From Epsilonproteobacteria bacterium tcs-49 (GTDB lineage Bacteria; Campylobacterota; Campylobacteria; Campylobacterales; Sulfurovaceae): a DNA stretch of 64,000 nucleotides. This document shows positions 1 through 10,497 of the stretch, piece after piece (the first letter of the stretch is position 1; the number at the start of each line of letters is the position of its first letter). Below the pieces are notes generated by a model. It was not told the origin of the DNA and ran no database searches. It saw nothing but the letters and a program-made list of their open reading frames with translations. Made by a program: the position numbers and the translations under genes. The stretch covers positions 124,001 through 188,000 of the forward strand of contig LLYS01000003.1 of assembly GCA_002049495.1 (NCBI GenBank), read 5' to 3'.

Positions 1-16
1 AAAGAAAGGTTTTAAT

Positions 17-1354
17 ATGACACGAAGAGATATTTTAAAGCTCTCCGCCGCCGCTGCCGCGGTAGCACCGACGCTCTCCTTTGCCGCTTCCGAAAGTGGT
101 AAGCGCAAAACAGCAGATATCGACAGAAGCAGCAAACAGCGGGTGATCGTCTGCGGCGGCGGCTTTGGCGGATTGACGACGGCAAAATATATCAAAGAGT
201 TTTACCCCGAGGCGGAGGTGATGCTGATTGAGAAAAACTCCCACTTTACCTCCTGCCCCTACAGCAACCTGTGGCTCGGCGGTATCGAGGGAACGTCGCT
301 GCAAGAACTCTCCTACAGCTATCTGCAAGCGGCCAACAACTTCGGCTACCGCTTTGTCAACGAAACGGTCACCGCCATCGACAAGAAGGCGCAGACGGTC
401 ACCACCGACGGTCAAACCTACGCCTATGACCGGCTGGTCCTTGCGGGAGGGATCGAGTATGATTACGACAAACTCTTTGCCGATAAAGAGATCGCCAAAG
501 AGTGCTATATGCACTATCCCCCGGCGATGAAGCCCGGCAGCGAACACTTGAGTTTGAAAAACAAGGTGGAAAACTTTTCCGGGGGCAACTTCATCGTCAC
601 CGTCCCCGCAGGCGGTTACCGCTGCCCGCCCGCGCCCTACGAGCGCGCCTGCATGATCGCCAACTATTTTAAGAAAAACGGGATCAAGGGCAAAGTGCTG
701 CTCCTTGACCCCAGGGAAAAACCCGGCGCGAAACCCGAGGGCTTTCTCTACGTCTTTAAGCACCTTTACGCAGATTATATCGAGTATATGCCCATGAGCG
801 AGATCAAAGATATCGACGCGGCGAACAAGCGTCTGACGATCGAGCGTTTCAATAAAGAAACTTACCTTTATGAAACCCGCGAACTTCCCATGGACGAGGG
901 CAATATCATCCCACCCATGAAAGCGGCCAAGCTGGTGGAGTTAGCGGGTATCAAGCGCACCCCGCACGGCTGGGCGCAGCTGGAGAAGCTGGGCTTTGCC
1001 AGCGTAAGCGACCCAAGGGTATATGTCGTGGGCGATTCGGGGGGACACCCCTTTCCCAAAAGCGGACATATGGCCAACTCCTGCGGCTATATCGCCGCCA
1101 AGCATATCGCCTACGCCATGCAAGGCAAAGCCGTGGACAAGCGCGCGGATATGCCCTCAAACATCTGCTACTCAATGGTCGGCGAAAATCCGCTGGAGGG
1201 GATCTCGGTGCACCATGAAGTAGAGGTAAAGGGCGGGACGTACAGCGTCAGCGCCCAATCCACCAAGCGCCCCGACGCCAATACCGGCGAGAGTATCAAG
1301 CCGTGGTTTGATGCGATCATGAACGATCTGTTCGGCCCGGCGAAAAACTCTTAA
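17..1354 (+). CDS. Tat-signal FAD-dependent sulfide dehydrogenase, flavocytochrome c (FccB/SoxF-like) flavoprotein
   Basis: N-terminal TRRDILKLSAAAAA twin-arginine-like signal; VIVCGGGFGGLTTAKYI dinucleotide-binding motif; SCPYSNLWLGG and C-terminal NICYSMV typical of FCSD flavoproteins. Confidence 0.8.
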   Translation: MTRRDILKLSAAAAAVAPTLSFAASESGKRKTADIDRSSKQRVIVCGGGFGGLTTAKYIKEFYPEAEVMLIEKNSHFTSCPYSNLWLGGIEGTSLQELSYSYLQAANNFGYRFVNETVTAIDKKAQTVTTDGQTYAYDRLVLAGGIEYDYDKLFADKEIAKECYMHYPPAMKPGSEHLSLKNKVENFSGGNFIVTVPAGGYRCPPAPYERACMIANYFKKNGIKGKVLLLDPREKPGAKPEGFLYVFKHLYADYIEYMPMSEIKDIDAANKRLTIERFNKETYLYETRELPMDEGNIIPPMKAAKLVELAGIKRTPHGWAQLEKLGFASVSDPRVYVVGDSGGHPFPKSGHMANSCGYIAAKHIAYAMQGKAVDKRADMPSNICYSMVGENPLEGISVHHEVEVKGGTYSVSAQSTKRPDANTGESIKPWFDAIMNDLFGPAKNS

Positions 1355-1364
1355 ACGTGCGGCT

Positions 1365-1380
1365 TCCCGCTTTTGCGGGA
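1365..1380. terminator. Hairpin between convergent genes
   Basis: TCCCGC-TTTT-GCGGGA perfect inverted repeat in the 1354-1400 gap; no strong U tract. Confidence 0.4.
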
Positions 1381-1399
1381 GCGCTGCTTTGGGGAAGTT

Positions 1400-2032
1400 T
1401 CAGGATTTCAGATTGGTTAAAAACCCCTGTAACTCCTCTATATTCTCCATGCAGCCTTCACTCCCGCCGTGGTCGGTAAAACCCCAGTTGACCAGAACGT
1501 GCTCGATCCCCGCCGCCTGCGCGGCGCGCTTGTCTTTGTGCGAATCGCCGATAAGCAGCGTGCGGTCTTTGCCGTAGGAGTAGCGCCCCAGCGTCTTTTC
1601 CAGCATTTCGGGGTGGGGTTTGGGGTTTTGTACCATATCCGCCCCGATGATCAGATCAAAGTGGGCGTCCACTTCAAGGTGCGACAGTATGCGCTTGGCA
1701 AAGTCGGTGTGGGCGTTGGTGGCGATGGTGAGGGTATACTCGCGGCTGCACTCTTTTAAAAGTTTTCCCATCCCCTCATACAGCTCCACGCCGACGATGC
1801 AGTTTTCATGGTAATACTCTTCAAAGAGCCGGCTTTGTTCCGCCGTAAAGTGCTTTGTCCCGTAGAAATATTTTGCGGAGTTGATGTCGGGGTCGTTGAG
1901 TGTTTGCAGCATCCGCTTGGGCTCCATAGGCTCTAAACCCAGCTGTGAACGGACGTAGTTGATGGTCTTGGCGATCATCGCCCCCGTATTGACCACCGTC
2001 CCGTCCATATCAAATATTACCAGTCTGCTCAC
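1400..2032 (-). CDS. HAD-family hydrolase, phosphoglycolate-phosphatase-like
   Basis: MSRLVIFDMDGTVVNT motif I, IGDSHKDKRAAQAAG motif IV. Confidence 0.85.
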   Translation of the reverse strand: MSRLVIFDMDGTVVNTGAMIAKTINYVRSQLGLEPMEPKRMLQTLNDPDINSAKYFYGTKHFTAEQSRLFEEYYHENCIVGVELYEGMGKLLKECSREYTLTIATNAHTDFAKRILSHLEVDAHFDLIIGADMVQNPKPHPEMLEKTLGRYSYGKDRTLLIGDSHKDKRAAQAAGIEHVLVNWGFTDHGGSEGCMENIEELQGFLTNLKS

Positions 2033-2153
2033 CGCCGCTCCTTGACTTTTTCGTGATTATAGCATACCATTGAGTAAAGCGATCGCTTTTTGCGTAACCG
2101 CGATGTAACAATCGTTACTTATACTATACGTTATACAACTGTGAAAGGCCTCC

Positions 2154-3527
2154 ATGAGTCAGAAAGTCTACGTGGTCGATACCAATGTTATTTTACAAAA
2201 CCTGCAAAACCTGTTTAAAATCTCCGATAACGGCACCAATATCATCGTCATCCCCGAAACGGTTCTGATGGAGTTGGAAGATAAAAAGAAAAACTTCGAC
2301 GAGTTGGGGTACTACTCCCGTGAATTCGCTCGCTTTTTGGCGAAGATGAAGATCAAGGAGGTGGATTACAAAACCGGCTACAAAGTCGTCAAACTTTTCA
2401 ACGACGATCTGGAGCTGCATATTATCGCCAAAGATGTTTATGAAACCCCCATCGAACAGCACCACCTCTCAGAAAGCAACGACAAACGCATCATCGAAGT
2501 GGCGGGACTTGCCAGGGAGTATTACAAGGGGTTGAAAGTGATCTTTCTCTCCATCGATATCTACGCGCGGATCTTTGGGCTGTTTAAAAACCTCAAAACC
2601 CAGACCCTGCACGACGACCGCTCCGATCGTCCCAAATTTGCGTTTATCAAAGCCCTCGAGATGGATTCCTCACGTTTTAACGCCCTGCAGATGCAACCGA
2701 TCGAGGATATCGACCCCGACTACAAAATGGAAAACTTTTGCTATGAATTCCACTCCCCCGACGGCAACAAAACCTACGCGATCATCGAAAACGGCAAGAT
2801 CAACATAGTCGATGAGAGCGATTTTAAGGGGATGCTGGTCAAACCCGCGAATATGAAGCAAAAGTTTCTGCTCAAAGCGCTGCTAAGCGATATGTACAAC
2901 CTGCTCGTCGTCGACGCCAAGGCCGGCAGCGGCAAAACCCTGCTTTCGCTCACCGCGGCGATGCGGCTGATCGACAAGGGCAGTTATGACAAGGTGGTCT
3001 ATGTGCGAAACTCCATCGAATCGCTGGATAAAGGCGCGGACGTGGGTTACCTTGCGGGCAACGAGGAGAAGTTTCGCGTCTACAATATGGCGCTGTACGA
3101 TACGCTGGAGTTTGTGGCCAAAAAGCGGCTCAAAAAGAGTGAAAGCCGGGAAAACCAGGAGTCGATCCAGTGCAAGATCAACGAATTGATCAACAAATAT
3201 TCCATCGAAATGCTCTGGCCCGGCGAAGCCAGGGGGCGTACGCTTAGCCGCGCGGTCGTGATTATGGACGAGTGGCAAAACAGTTCCGAAAAAACCACCC
3301 AGCTGCTGCTTTCACGGCTGGATGAGAGTTGTAAAGCGATCGTCATCGGCTCCAACCGCCAGATTGACAATATGTACCTCAACCGCTACAACAACGGTTT
3401 GACCACCCTGCTAAAGCAAACCCAGTTTGCCCACGAGGAGATCAAAATGTTCGCCATCGAGCTGGACAAAGCGGTACGGGGGATGTTTGCCGAGTTTACC
3501 GAGCGGATCTTTGAAAAGGAGAGTTAG
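2154..3527 (+). CDS. PhoH family protein with N-terminal PIN domain
   Basis: VYVVDTNVILQ PIN motif; DAKAGSGKTLLSLTAAM Walker A; VIMDEWQN Walker B. Confidence 0.85.
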   Translation: MSQKVYVVDTNVILQNLQNLFKISDNGTNIIVIPETVLMELEDKKKNFDELGYYSREFARFLAKMKIKEVDYKTGYKVVKLFNDDLELHIIAKDVYETPIEQHHLSESNDKRIIEVAGLAREYYKGLKVIFLSIDIYARIFGLFKNLKTQTLHDDRSDRPKFAFIKALEMDSSRFNALQMQPIEDIDPDYKMENFCYEFHSPDGNKTYAIIENGKINIVDESDFKGMLVKPANMKQKFLLKALLSDMYNLLVVDAKAGSGKTLLSLTAAMRLIDKGSYDKVVYVRNSIESLDKGADVGYLAGNEEKFRVYNMALYDTLEFVAKKRLKKSESRENQESIQCKINELINKYSIEMLWPGEARGRTLSRAVVIMDEWQNSSEKTTQLLLSRLDESCKAIVIGSNRQIDNMYLNRYNNGLTTLLKQTQFAHEEIKMFAIELDKAVRGMFAEFTERIFEKES

Positions 3528-4530
3528 CACTCTCCTGCCTGGACCCGGTCAACTCCAGGGCGAGTAGATCCTTTAACCCGTACGCCGTCACCTTCCCGTC
3601 GCTTTCGCTCTTTTTCGCGAGCTTCTCCATCAACTCTTTGCGAAACGCCTCAAGCTCCTGCTCGATCTGCGCGGTTATCTGCGCAAGCTTTTTGGGATCG
3701 GTCTGCTGGTCAAAACCGTATTTGGCTTCCAACTCCTTGCGCTTCTCCTCGATGAGCTTTTCGATCTTTTCCATATTCAGATCGGTATAAAACTGCAACG
3801 CTCCCTTATCCAGCAGCTTTTGCAGCATCGCCTTTTGCGCCGCACTCAACGTATCTTCTTGCGTTTTGCTTTCCTGTTCCAAGGCGACCCCGGAAGTTTC
3901 GTAACTTTTTTTAAAACCTTCAAAGAAACTGTTGAGATCGTTTTTAAGTTCCGGGTCCATATACCCGGGACGCTTGGGGTCGTTGATGCCGTCCATATAG
4001 CTTTTCATCCCCGCGAAGGTAAAATCAAAACCCTGCGCGGTGAGATCCATCCCCGCTTCATCGGCAACTTTTTGCAGCATGGCGCCTTTGTTAAATTGAA
4101 AAGAGAGCGTCATCATCGTTTTAAACAGCGCCCCCTTCCCCTCTTTTTGCTCCAAAGCCTTCAAACCGTCAAAAAGAGCCTGTTTAAACTCCGGTGACGC
4201 ATCCCGGGGGACCATACCCATCGTCGTTGCGGCGCCCACGTTGTAAAGACCGTCTCCGTCGAGATCCTTTTTCTCAAACCCCTTTTGCAGCAGGTTTAGC
4301 GCCCCCTCCGCATCCAGCGATGTCACGTCGATATTCTCGGCCAGCGAGTGGAATTGCTGCAACCGCTCCAACTCCGTCGGGGAGAGGCTTTGTAAAAAGG
4401 ATTTCGCCCCTTCGCTCCCTTGGCTTTGAAAGCGCCGATAGATCGCTTCAAAACCCTCCGTAACCTCTTCGCTTCGCTCGGGTGCGATCAGATCGTAAAG
4501 CTTTTTATCTATATTGACGGATGTTACCAT
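3496..4530 (-). CDS. Conserved hypothetical protein with EF-hand-like loop
   Basis: Long ORF; likely start MVTSVNIDKKLYDLIAPE; contains KKDLDGDGLYNVGA. Confidence 0.6.
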   Translation of the reverse strand: MVTSVNIDKKLYDLIAPERSEEVTEGFEAIYRRFQSQGSEGAKSFLQSLSPTELERLQQFHSLAENIDVTSLDAEGALNLLQKGFEKKDLDGDGLYNVGAATTMGMVPRDASPEFKQALFDGLKALEQKEGKGALFKTMMTLSFQFNKGAMLQKVADEAGMDLTAQGFDFTFAGMKSYMDGINDPKRPGYMDPELKNDLNSFFEGFKKSYETSGVALEQESKTQEDTLSAAQKAMLQKLLDKGALQFYTDLNMEKIEKLIEEKRKELEAKYGFDQQTDPKKLAQITAQIEQELEAFRKELMEKLAKKSESDGKVTAYGLKDLLALELTGSRQESANSPFQRSAR

Positions 4531-4664
4531 GGTCTTTTCCTCCGCTTTTTGGCTTTTATGGGAATAAAGCAATTTCTATTCCCGATAATAGTTATCATTT
4601 CAGTACAGGTAAAGAAAAATTATGAGATGATATAAGATATTTTAATCGCAAAAAAGGAGAATCC

Positions 4665-4856
4665 ATGAGTAAAAAAGAGATTCCGGAAGATTGCCGACAC
4701 GAGGAGTACTGCTCCTTTAACAAAACCCTGTGCGAAACAACGGATTTTTCTGAAAAGTGCAGACTTAAAAATACCGATATAGAGGATTTGAAACTACTTA
4801 AAAAAGTAAAAGAGCGCGTCGAACGCGATAAGGAGCGCGACGCTAGTGGGCGATAG
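4665..4856 (+). CDS. Small four-cysteine hypothetical protein (63 aa)
   Basis: ATG preceded by aaaaaaggagaatcc; DCRHEEYCSFNKTLCETTDFSEKCRL; unrelated to the antisense neighbour. Confidence 0.5.
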   Translation: MSKKEIPEDCRHEEYCSFNKTLCETTDFSEKCRLKNTDIEDLKLLKKVKERVERDKERDASGR

Positions 4857-5583
4857 CCCGGTGCCACTGGGCTACGCTGATACGCAACCCCTCTTTAACC
4901 TTTAAAACGCTGTGGGAAAAGTAGGGGTTGCTTAAAAACGAGATCATAAACCCCTTTTTCGGTGCGACGGTAACGCAGCGCCTGTGCTCGTCGCACAGAA
5001 AATCAAACCGCAACTCTCCCCCGCTGTACTCCTTTTGCGCATCGCACACCTTTTCAACGCAATCGCTTAAAAACAGCACCGTAGTGACCACCCGGTGGCT
5101 GGCGACGGGTTTGAAGCCCGCAAGCTTCCCGTCGCTGAGTAGTTCGGTACAGTTGTCGCTATGGCGGATATAGAAGCATCCGGGCGTATAGATCAGAATC
5201 TGGGGATCGCCCGACTGGACGATGCTGACGTTGAAAAAGCGCTCCATATCCTCCTTGTGGCGCAAAAACAGCTCCGTATACTCTTCCAAAAAGTTTTCAT
5301 CGGGCAGCAGGTTGTAGGTATTTCGAATGCCGCTTTTTGTTTTGGGCTGTACGATCCCCTCCTCGGTAGAGATCACCCCGATCCTGTCCGCTTCATCTTT
5401 GTAGCGCTTGACATATTCGTAAAGCCCGTTGACATCCGCTTGCGTATCGAAATAGCGGTACGGATACTCGTGATAGGGGTTTGGCAGCAGCTTCAACTCC
5501 ACGGGAACCAGTGTATCAAGCCACTTGATAGGGGCGTAGATTTTATCGCTTATGCGGGTCAGCTCCCACTCTTTGCAACTCAT
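4843..5583 (-). CDS. Putative 2OG-Fe(II) oxygenase
   Basis: CFYIRHSDN (HxD), distal FSHSVLKVKEGLRISVAQWH; start MSCKEWELT abuts the next gene. Confidence 0.65.
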   Translation of the reverse strand: MSCKEWELTRISDKIYAPIKWLDTLVPVELKLLPNPYHEYPYRYFDTQADVNGLYEYVKRYKDEADRIGVISTEEGIVQPKTKSGIRNTYNLLPDENFLEEYTELFLRHKEDMERFFNVSIVQSGDPQILIYTPGCFYIRHSDNCTELLSDGKLAGFKPVASHRVVTTVLFLSDCVEKVCDAQKEYSGGELRFDFLCDEHRRCVTVAPKKGFMISFLSNPYFSHSVLKVKEGLRISVAQWHRAIAH

Positions 5584-6029
5584 TGCAGCGGGTCCACTTC
5601 CCAGAAAAAGTCGATCCACTCATGGGCCTCTTTGAGGGTAAAATCGGGTACAACCACCGCCGTTTCTTTATAAAAGATCGTCGCGAGTTTAAACTCGGTG
5701 AGCGGATAGCGCTTTTTGAGCAATTTGATGATTTCACGCATGGTTTCGCCGCTGTCGACGATATCGTCGATGAGCAGTACCCGCTTGGCGTCATGCAGGT
5801 CGGGAATGTTGAAAATATCGAAGGTATCAAGCTTCTTTGTCCCCTCATAGTGGATCGAGTTGATCGCATAAAGCCGCCTGGTATCCAGCGCACTTGCCAT
5901 AAAATGCCCCAGGGTCAAACCGCCCCTGGCCACCGCGAGCAGCGTATCGGCTTCAAAGGGGGCGCTTTTTTTTACGAGTGCCCGGCTATCGTGCACAAAT
6001 TCCTCATATCCGTAATAATATTTTTGCAT
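5580..6029 (-). CDS. Phosphoribosyltransferase (xanthine/purine type)
   Basis: RVLLIDDIVDSGETM PRPP-binding motif. Confidence 0.85.
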   Translation of the reverse strand: MQKYYYGYEEFVHDSRALVKKSAPFEADTLLAVARGGLTLGHFMASALDTRRLYAINSIHYEGTKKLDTFDIFNIPDLHDAKRVLLIDDIVDSGETMREIIKLLKKRYPLTEFKLATIFYKETAVVVPDFTLKEAHEWIDFFWEVDPLQ

Positions 6030-6048
6030 ATATGTTTATTCTCCTTGT

Positions 6049-7341
6049 TTATAATACAAATACCAGCAAACTGATAAAGGCGATGGTCAACAATCCCGCG
6101 TTAAGCGCCTTGAAGTCACGCTGCAGCAGCTTCAAAACCGTATAGACCAAAAACCCCGCGGCGATGCCGTTGGTGATGGAAAAGCTCAAAGGCATCAAGG
6201 CCACGATCAAAAAGATCGCCGCTTTTGTCGCCAGATCGCTTTTGTCAAAGTCGACCTTGCCCAATTCGGTAAACATCAAGATCCCCACAACCACCAGGAT
6301 GGGATAGATCGCGTTGGAGGGGATCGCTTCAAACAGCGGCAGCAAAAACAGCGTCAGGATAAAAAATGCCGCGGTAAACAGGGCGGTCAAGCCCGTTCTG
6401 CCGCCCTCTTCCACACCGCTTGCGGATTCCACAAACGCCGTGGTGGTTGAAACCCCCAGCATGCTGCCCGCTACCGTCGCTACCGCGTCGGCTTCGAGGG
6501 TCTTTTCCAGGGATTTGTCGTTTTTATCGCTGGTTTGGAATAGCTTTGCGCGCGTCCCCACGCCCGTCAGCGTCCCCAGCGTATCAAACATGTCGGTGAC
6601 TAAAAAGGTGATGATCACCGGCAGCAAAGAGAGGCTCAAAGCCGAAAGGATATCCAGCTCAAAGGCGATAGGCGCGATGGAAGCGGGCATGCTTACGATC
6701 CCTTTTGGAGTGTCGGCGATACCCAGTATCCAGCCCACGACGGAGGTTACGGCGATGGAAAGCACGAAAGCGCCGCGGAGTTTGAACATATGCGTCGCCA
6801 GCGCCAGAAAGAGGCCAAGTACCCCCAAAAGCACACCGGGCGAGGAGAAATCCCCCAGCGTTACCAGCGTCGCGTCGCTGGCGACGATCATCCCCATCTG
6901 TTTCAAACCGATAAAAGCGATAAACGCCCCGATCCCCGCACTGATCGCCCGTCGCAGCGCCATGGGGATGGAGGTCATGATCCAGACGCGAAAATCGGTA
7001 AAGGAGAGCCCCACGAACAAAAGACCGGAGAGAAAAACGATCCCCAGCGCCGTTTGCCACGCGATCCCCATCCCCAGAACCAGGCCGTAGGAGAAGTAGG
7101 CGTTGAGTCCCATGCCCACGCTCATAGCGATGGGGGTGTTGGACCACAGGCCGCTAAAGAGCGTGGCGATAATAGTTATCAGCGCTGTGGCCGTGATCAC
7201 CGCGGGCATAGGCAGCCCCGCGTCACTGAGGATAAACCCGTTTACGGGCACGATATAGATCATGGTCAAAAAGGTAGTAAACCCGGCGGTCAACTCCGTT
7301 TTGACGGAGCTGCCGCGCACAGAGAGGTCAAACATCATCAT
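6049..7341 (-). CDS. NCS2-family purine (guanine/hypoxanthine) permease
   Basis: GFTTFLTMIYIVPVN, SVGMGLNAYFSY, ATVAGSMLGVSTTTAFVESASGVEEGGRTGLTA; next to a phosphoribosyltransferase. Confidence 0.9.
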   Translation of the reverse strand: MMMFDLSVRGSSVKTELTAGFTTFLTMIYIVPVNGFILSDAGLPMPAVITATALITIIATLFSGLWSNTPIAMSVGMGLNAYFSYGLVLGMGIAWQTALGIVFLSGLLFVGLSFTDFRVWIMTSIPMALRRAISAGIGAFIAFIGLKQMGMIVASDATLVTLGDFSSPGVLLGVLGLFLALATHMFKLRGAFVLSIAVTSVVGWILGIADTPKGIVSMPASIAPIAFELDILSALSLSLLPVIITFLVTDMFDTLGTLTGVGTRAKLFQTSDKNDKSLEKTLEADAVATVAGSMLGVSTTTAFVESASGVEEGGRTGLTALFTAAFFILTLFLLPLFEAIPSNAIYPILVVVGILMFTELGKVDFDKSDLATKAAIFLIVALMPLSFSITNGIAAGFLVYTVLKLLQRDFKALNAGLLTIAFISLLVFVL

Positions 7342-7399
7342 CCTTTGGGAAACGAATAGATTGTATAATTATACCCGTAAAGATGTGGTTTTCAAAAAT

Positions 7400-8056
7400 T
7401 CAGGGGGAGAGCCTGCGGATACTCCAACTCCCGTCCTGTTCCAAGCCGTACTGCATCCGATCATGCAGGCGGTTTTCCCGCCCCTGCCAAAACTCGAAGC
7501 GGCGGGGTACGATACGGTATCCGCCCCAAAAGTCGGGGATGGGCACCTTCCCCTCTTTGAAACGGCGCTTGACCTCCTCCATCTTCTGTTCCAACAGCTT
7601 TCGCGTGGAGATAACCGAGCTTTGCTTTGAGACCCACGCACCGAGCTGGCTGCCGCGGGGACGGCTGAGAAAATATTTTAAAGAAGCGGTTTTATCCAAC
7701 TTTTCCACGCCGCCCTCGATCTTGACTTGACGCTCCAGCCCCAGCCAGGGAAACAGCGCGCCCGCTTTGGGATTTTGCTCCAGATCGACCGCTTTTTTGC
7801 TTTCGTAATTGGTAAAAAATACCAACCCCTCTTTATCAAAATATTTCAACAAAACCGTACGCACGCTGGGCTGCATATCCTCCCCCGCCGTGGCAAGGGA
7901 AAAGGCGTTGGGTTCCAGCACTCCCGCGTCGCACGCCTGGTTAAACCACAGATCAAACTGCTCAAACGGATCGTCGCGCAGATCGTCGACATCCAAGCCT
8001 TTCTGGGTATATTCCCTACGCATATGGGCCAAATCCATCGGCTGCCCCCTTTGCAA
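7400..8056 (-). CDS. pdxH: Pyridoxamine 5'-phosphate oxidase
   Basis: MRREYTQKGLDVDDL, SVRTVLLKYFDKEGLVFFTNYESKKA, SRPRGSQLGAWVSKQSSVI. Confidence 0.92.
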   Translation of the reverse strand: MQRGQPMDLAHMRREYTQKGLDVDDLRDDPFEQFDLWFNQACDAGVLEPNAFSLATAGEDMQPSVRTVLLKYFDKEGLVFFTNYESKKAVDLEQNPKAGALFPWLGLERQVKIEGGVEKLDKTASLKYFLSRPRGSQLGAWVSKQSSVISTRKLLEQKMEEVKRRFKEGKVPIPDFWGGYRIVPRRFEFWQGRENRLHDRMQYGLEQDGSWSIRRLSP

Positions 8057-8114
8057 AGTTTTTCACATTATAAACTCTTTTGCAAAATTTTCATAGGGCG
8101 ATTATGGCGTTTTG

Positions 8115-10388
8115 TCACGTTTTGAAAAAGGTCACCACCGAATCAAGCTGCCGCACCTGCTCCCGGATACCGCTTGAAACCTCATACAGCTGCGTAGAGT
8201 TCCGGTCCGTGATCGCTACCATTTTATTCTGTTTGCCGCTCATCTCCATAACATACTCTATGACGCTTACGACGCTTTTAATGATCATATGGATCTTCTC
8301 CAGCGCTTCACTGGCCCCTGCGGAGGTTGAGGAGATCTCTTCGGTGCGGCTCCGTTCGCTTGCCGCCTGATCGGTCACGTCCGCCGTTTGGGTTTTGATC
8401 TCTTTGGTGATCCCCGAAATCTCCGTAGCGGCTTTGAGGGTGGAATCGGCCAACTTTCTGATCTCGTCGGCTACGACGGCAAAGCTGCGCCCGTGCTGCC
8501 CCGCCCTTGCCGCTTCTATGGCCGCATTAAGCGCAAGCAGGTTGGTTTGATCCGAAACCTCTTCGATCTTGTCCAAAAACCCGTCGATGGAGTTGGTACT
8601 CTCCTGCAGCGTCAGCATCATCGATTCGAGCTCCTGCAGCGATTTTGCCACTCCCTGGATATTTTCGATACTTGAGCTCACCGCTTCGCTTCCGCCAAGC
8701 ACCTCCTCATACATCTGCTTGGAGTTTTGATCCAGTTTCGCCCCCTGAAGATGGGAGTTAAGCTCCTCCATACTCCGCACCATCTCGGCATTGACGTTTT
8801 TGAAAGATTCACTGGAACTGCCCAACTCTTTGCTTGAACCCTCCAGTGCGCCTACCGCTTCTTTGATCTTGCCGAGGGAGGTTCTGAGGTTGCCGTTCAT
8901 CGCCATGATGGCATTGCCCAAAATATCTTTGTCACTTTTGGGGATCACCTCCGCACTCAAATCACCCCGGGAGATCTCTTCGACCACCCTGGCCCGCTGC
9001 TCTATCTCGTCAAGAAGCATATTAAACGCGTGGGCAACCTCTCCGATCTCTTCGCCGATCTGCACCTCCACACGCTTGGAAAGATCGCCTTTTTCCACGA
9101 TCTCGGAGATGGTATCGATGGTACCGACCCAGCCCATCTTGGCACCGTGTTCGACGATATTGAGCCCCAGATGCTCATCCTCTTTGCTGACCCGCAGCAT
9201 CCCGCTTTTTTTAAGGATAAAAAAGATCACCAACCCCCAAAAAAACGCCCAGGCAAAAGCTGCGGCGACACCGAGAAACTGTACCCACAGCTGCGCGCCC
9301 ATGCTTCCCGCGGCCAGCGCCTGTTCGGGGGCGAAAAGCGCCACGGCCATCGTTCCCCACGCCCCGGCAAATCCGTGCACCGCTACCGCCGAGAGGGGGT
9401 CGTCTATTTTGCATTTATACAGCATGACGTAATCGGCCCCGTACATCACCACCGCTGCGATCGCACCGATAGCGATGGCGGAACCGGGCGTCACCGCGTC
9501 ACATCCGGCGGTGATCCCCACAAGCCCGGCGAGGACGCCGTTGAGCCCCTTCTCCACTTGAAACTCCCCGCTAAAAAGATACGCCAGTATAAAAGCGACC
9601 ACGCCGCCCACGGCTCCCGAGAGCAGCGTATTGAGAATAATCAGCGCCACCGTGTCGCTGGCTTCGAGGGTGCTGCCGCCGTTGAAGCCGAACCAGCCAA
9701 ACCAGAGGATAAACACCCCGATCGAAGAGATCGCTACGTTGTGTCCATGCAGTTCCACGGGCTCGCCTTGCTCGTCAAAGCGACCCTCACGGGCTCCCAG
9801 CAATATCGCCCCGGCCAACCCGACCCAAGCCCCGATGGAGTGTACCACCGTCGAACCGGCAAAATCCATAAAGCCCATCTGCGCCAGCCAGCCGCTCCCC
9901 TGGTCGATAAATGCGCCGCCCCAGGCCCAGTGGCCAAACACCGGATAGATCAGCGCCGTGACGGCTACGGAAACGATAATATAGGTAAAAAACTTCATCC
10001 GCTCCGCCACGGCTCCGGAGATAATGGTCGCCGCCGTGCCGGCAAATACCGATTGAAAGGCGAAAAATGCGTAATCAAACGCCCCGTCAAACCCTTCGAG
10101 CATAAACGCGCTGGTACCGAACCAGCCCGAATAGCTCGCTCCAAACATCAGTCCGAACCCCACAACCCAGTATGTGGTGATCGCCAGCATCAGGTCGGAA
10201 ATATTTTTAATAGCGACGTTGATGGAGTTTTTCGCCCGTACGAACCCGGTTTCCAAAGCGGTAAAGCCCGCCTGCATGAAAAACACCAGCCCCATGGCCA
10301 CAAGGATCCAGATCAGATCCAGCGTTTTACCCTCCTCCGACGCAAAAAGCGGCGAGAGGGCCAAGCCTGCCCATAAAACAGATTTCAT
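8115..10388 (-). CDS. Ammonium transporter (Amt) domain fused to tandem HAMP-like segments and a methyl-accepting chemotaxis signalling domain
   Basis: Amt: [53 protein letters not shown] hairpin: [38 protein letters not shown]; one uninterrupted 757-aa ORF. Confidence 0.92.
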   Translation of the reverse strand: MKSVLWAGLALSPLFASEEGKTLDLIWILVAMGLVFFMQAGFTALETGFVRAKNSINVAIKNISDLMLAITTYWVVGFGLMFGASYSGWFGTSAFMLEGFDGAFDYAFFAFQSVFAGTAATIISGAVAERMKFFTYIIVSVAVTALIYPVFGHWAWGGAFIDQGSGWLAQMGFMDFAGSTVVHSIGAWVGLAGAILLGAREGRFDEQGEPVELHGHNVAISSIGVFILWFGWFGFNGGSTLEASDTVALIILNTLLSGAVGGVVAFILAYLFSGEFQVEKGLNGVLAGLVGITAGCDAVTPGSAIAIGAIAAVVMYGADYVMLYKCKIDDPLSAVAVHGFAGAWGTMAVALFAPEQALAAGSMGAQLWVQFLGVAAAFAWAFFWGLVIFFILKKSGMLRVSKEDEHLGLNIVEHGAKMGWVGTIDTISEIVEKGDLSKRVEVQIGEEIGEVAHAFNMLLDEIEQRARVVEEISRGDLSAEVIPKSDKDILGNAIMAMNGNLRTSLGKIKEAVGALEGSSKELGSSSESFKNVNAEMVRSMEELNSHLQGAKLDQNSKQMYEEVLGGSEAVSSSIENIQGVAKSLQELESMMLTLQESTNSIDGFLDKIEEVSDQTNLLALNAAIEAARAGQHGRSFAVVADEIRKLADSTLKAATEISGITKEIKTQTADVTDQAASERSRTEEISSTSAGASEALEKIHMIIKSVVSVIEYVMEMSGKQNKMVAITDRNSTQLYEVSSGIREQVRQLDSVVTFFKT

Positions 10389-10497
10389 ATATTGCTCCTC
10401 AAATTTCTATGGGAGGAATTATAGCCCTTCAAAAAAGCGAAGCAAGCGCTCTATGGTATAGTTAGTATACAGATAGGTAGTTTTTTAAAAGTTGGAA

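Noticed and set aside
9030-10376. 448-aa antisense ORF opposite the Amt-MCP gene
   Set aside because: Low-complexity, Arg/His/Pro-rich translation typical of an antisense shadow; the minus-strand gene is clear.
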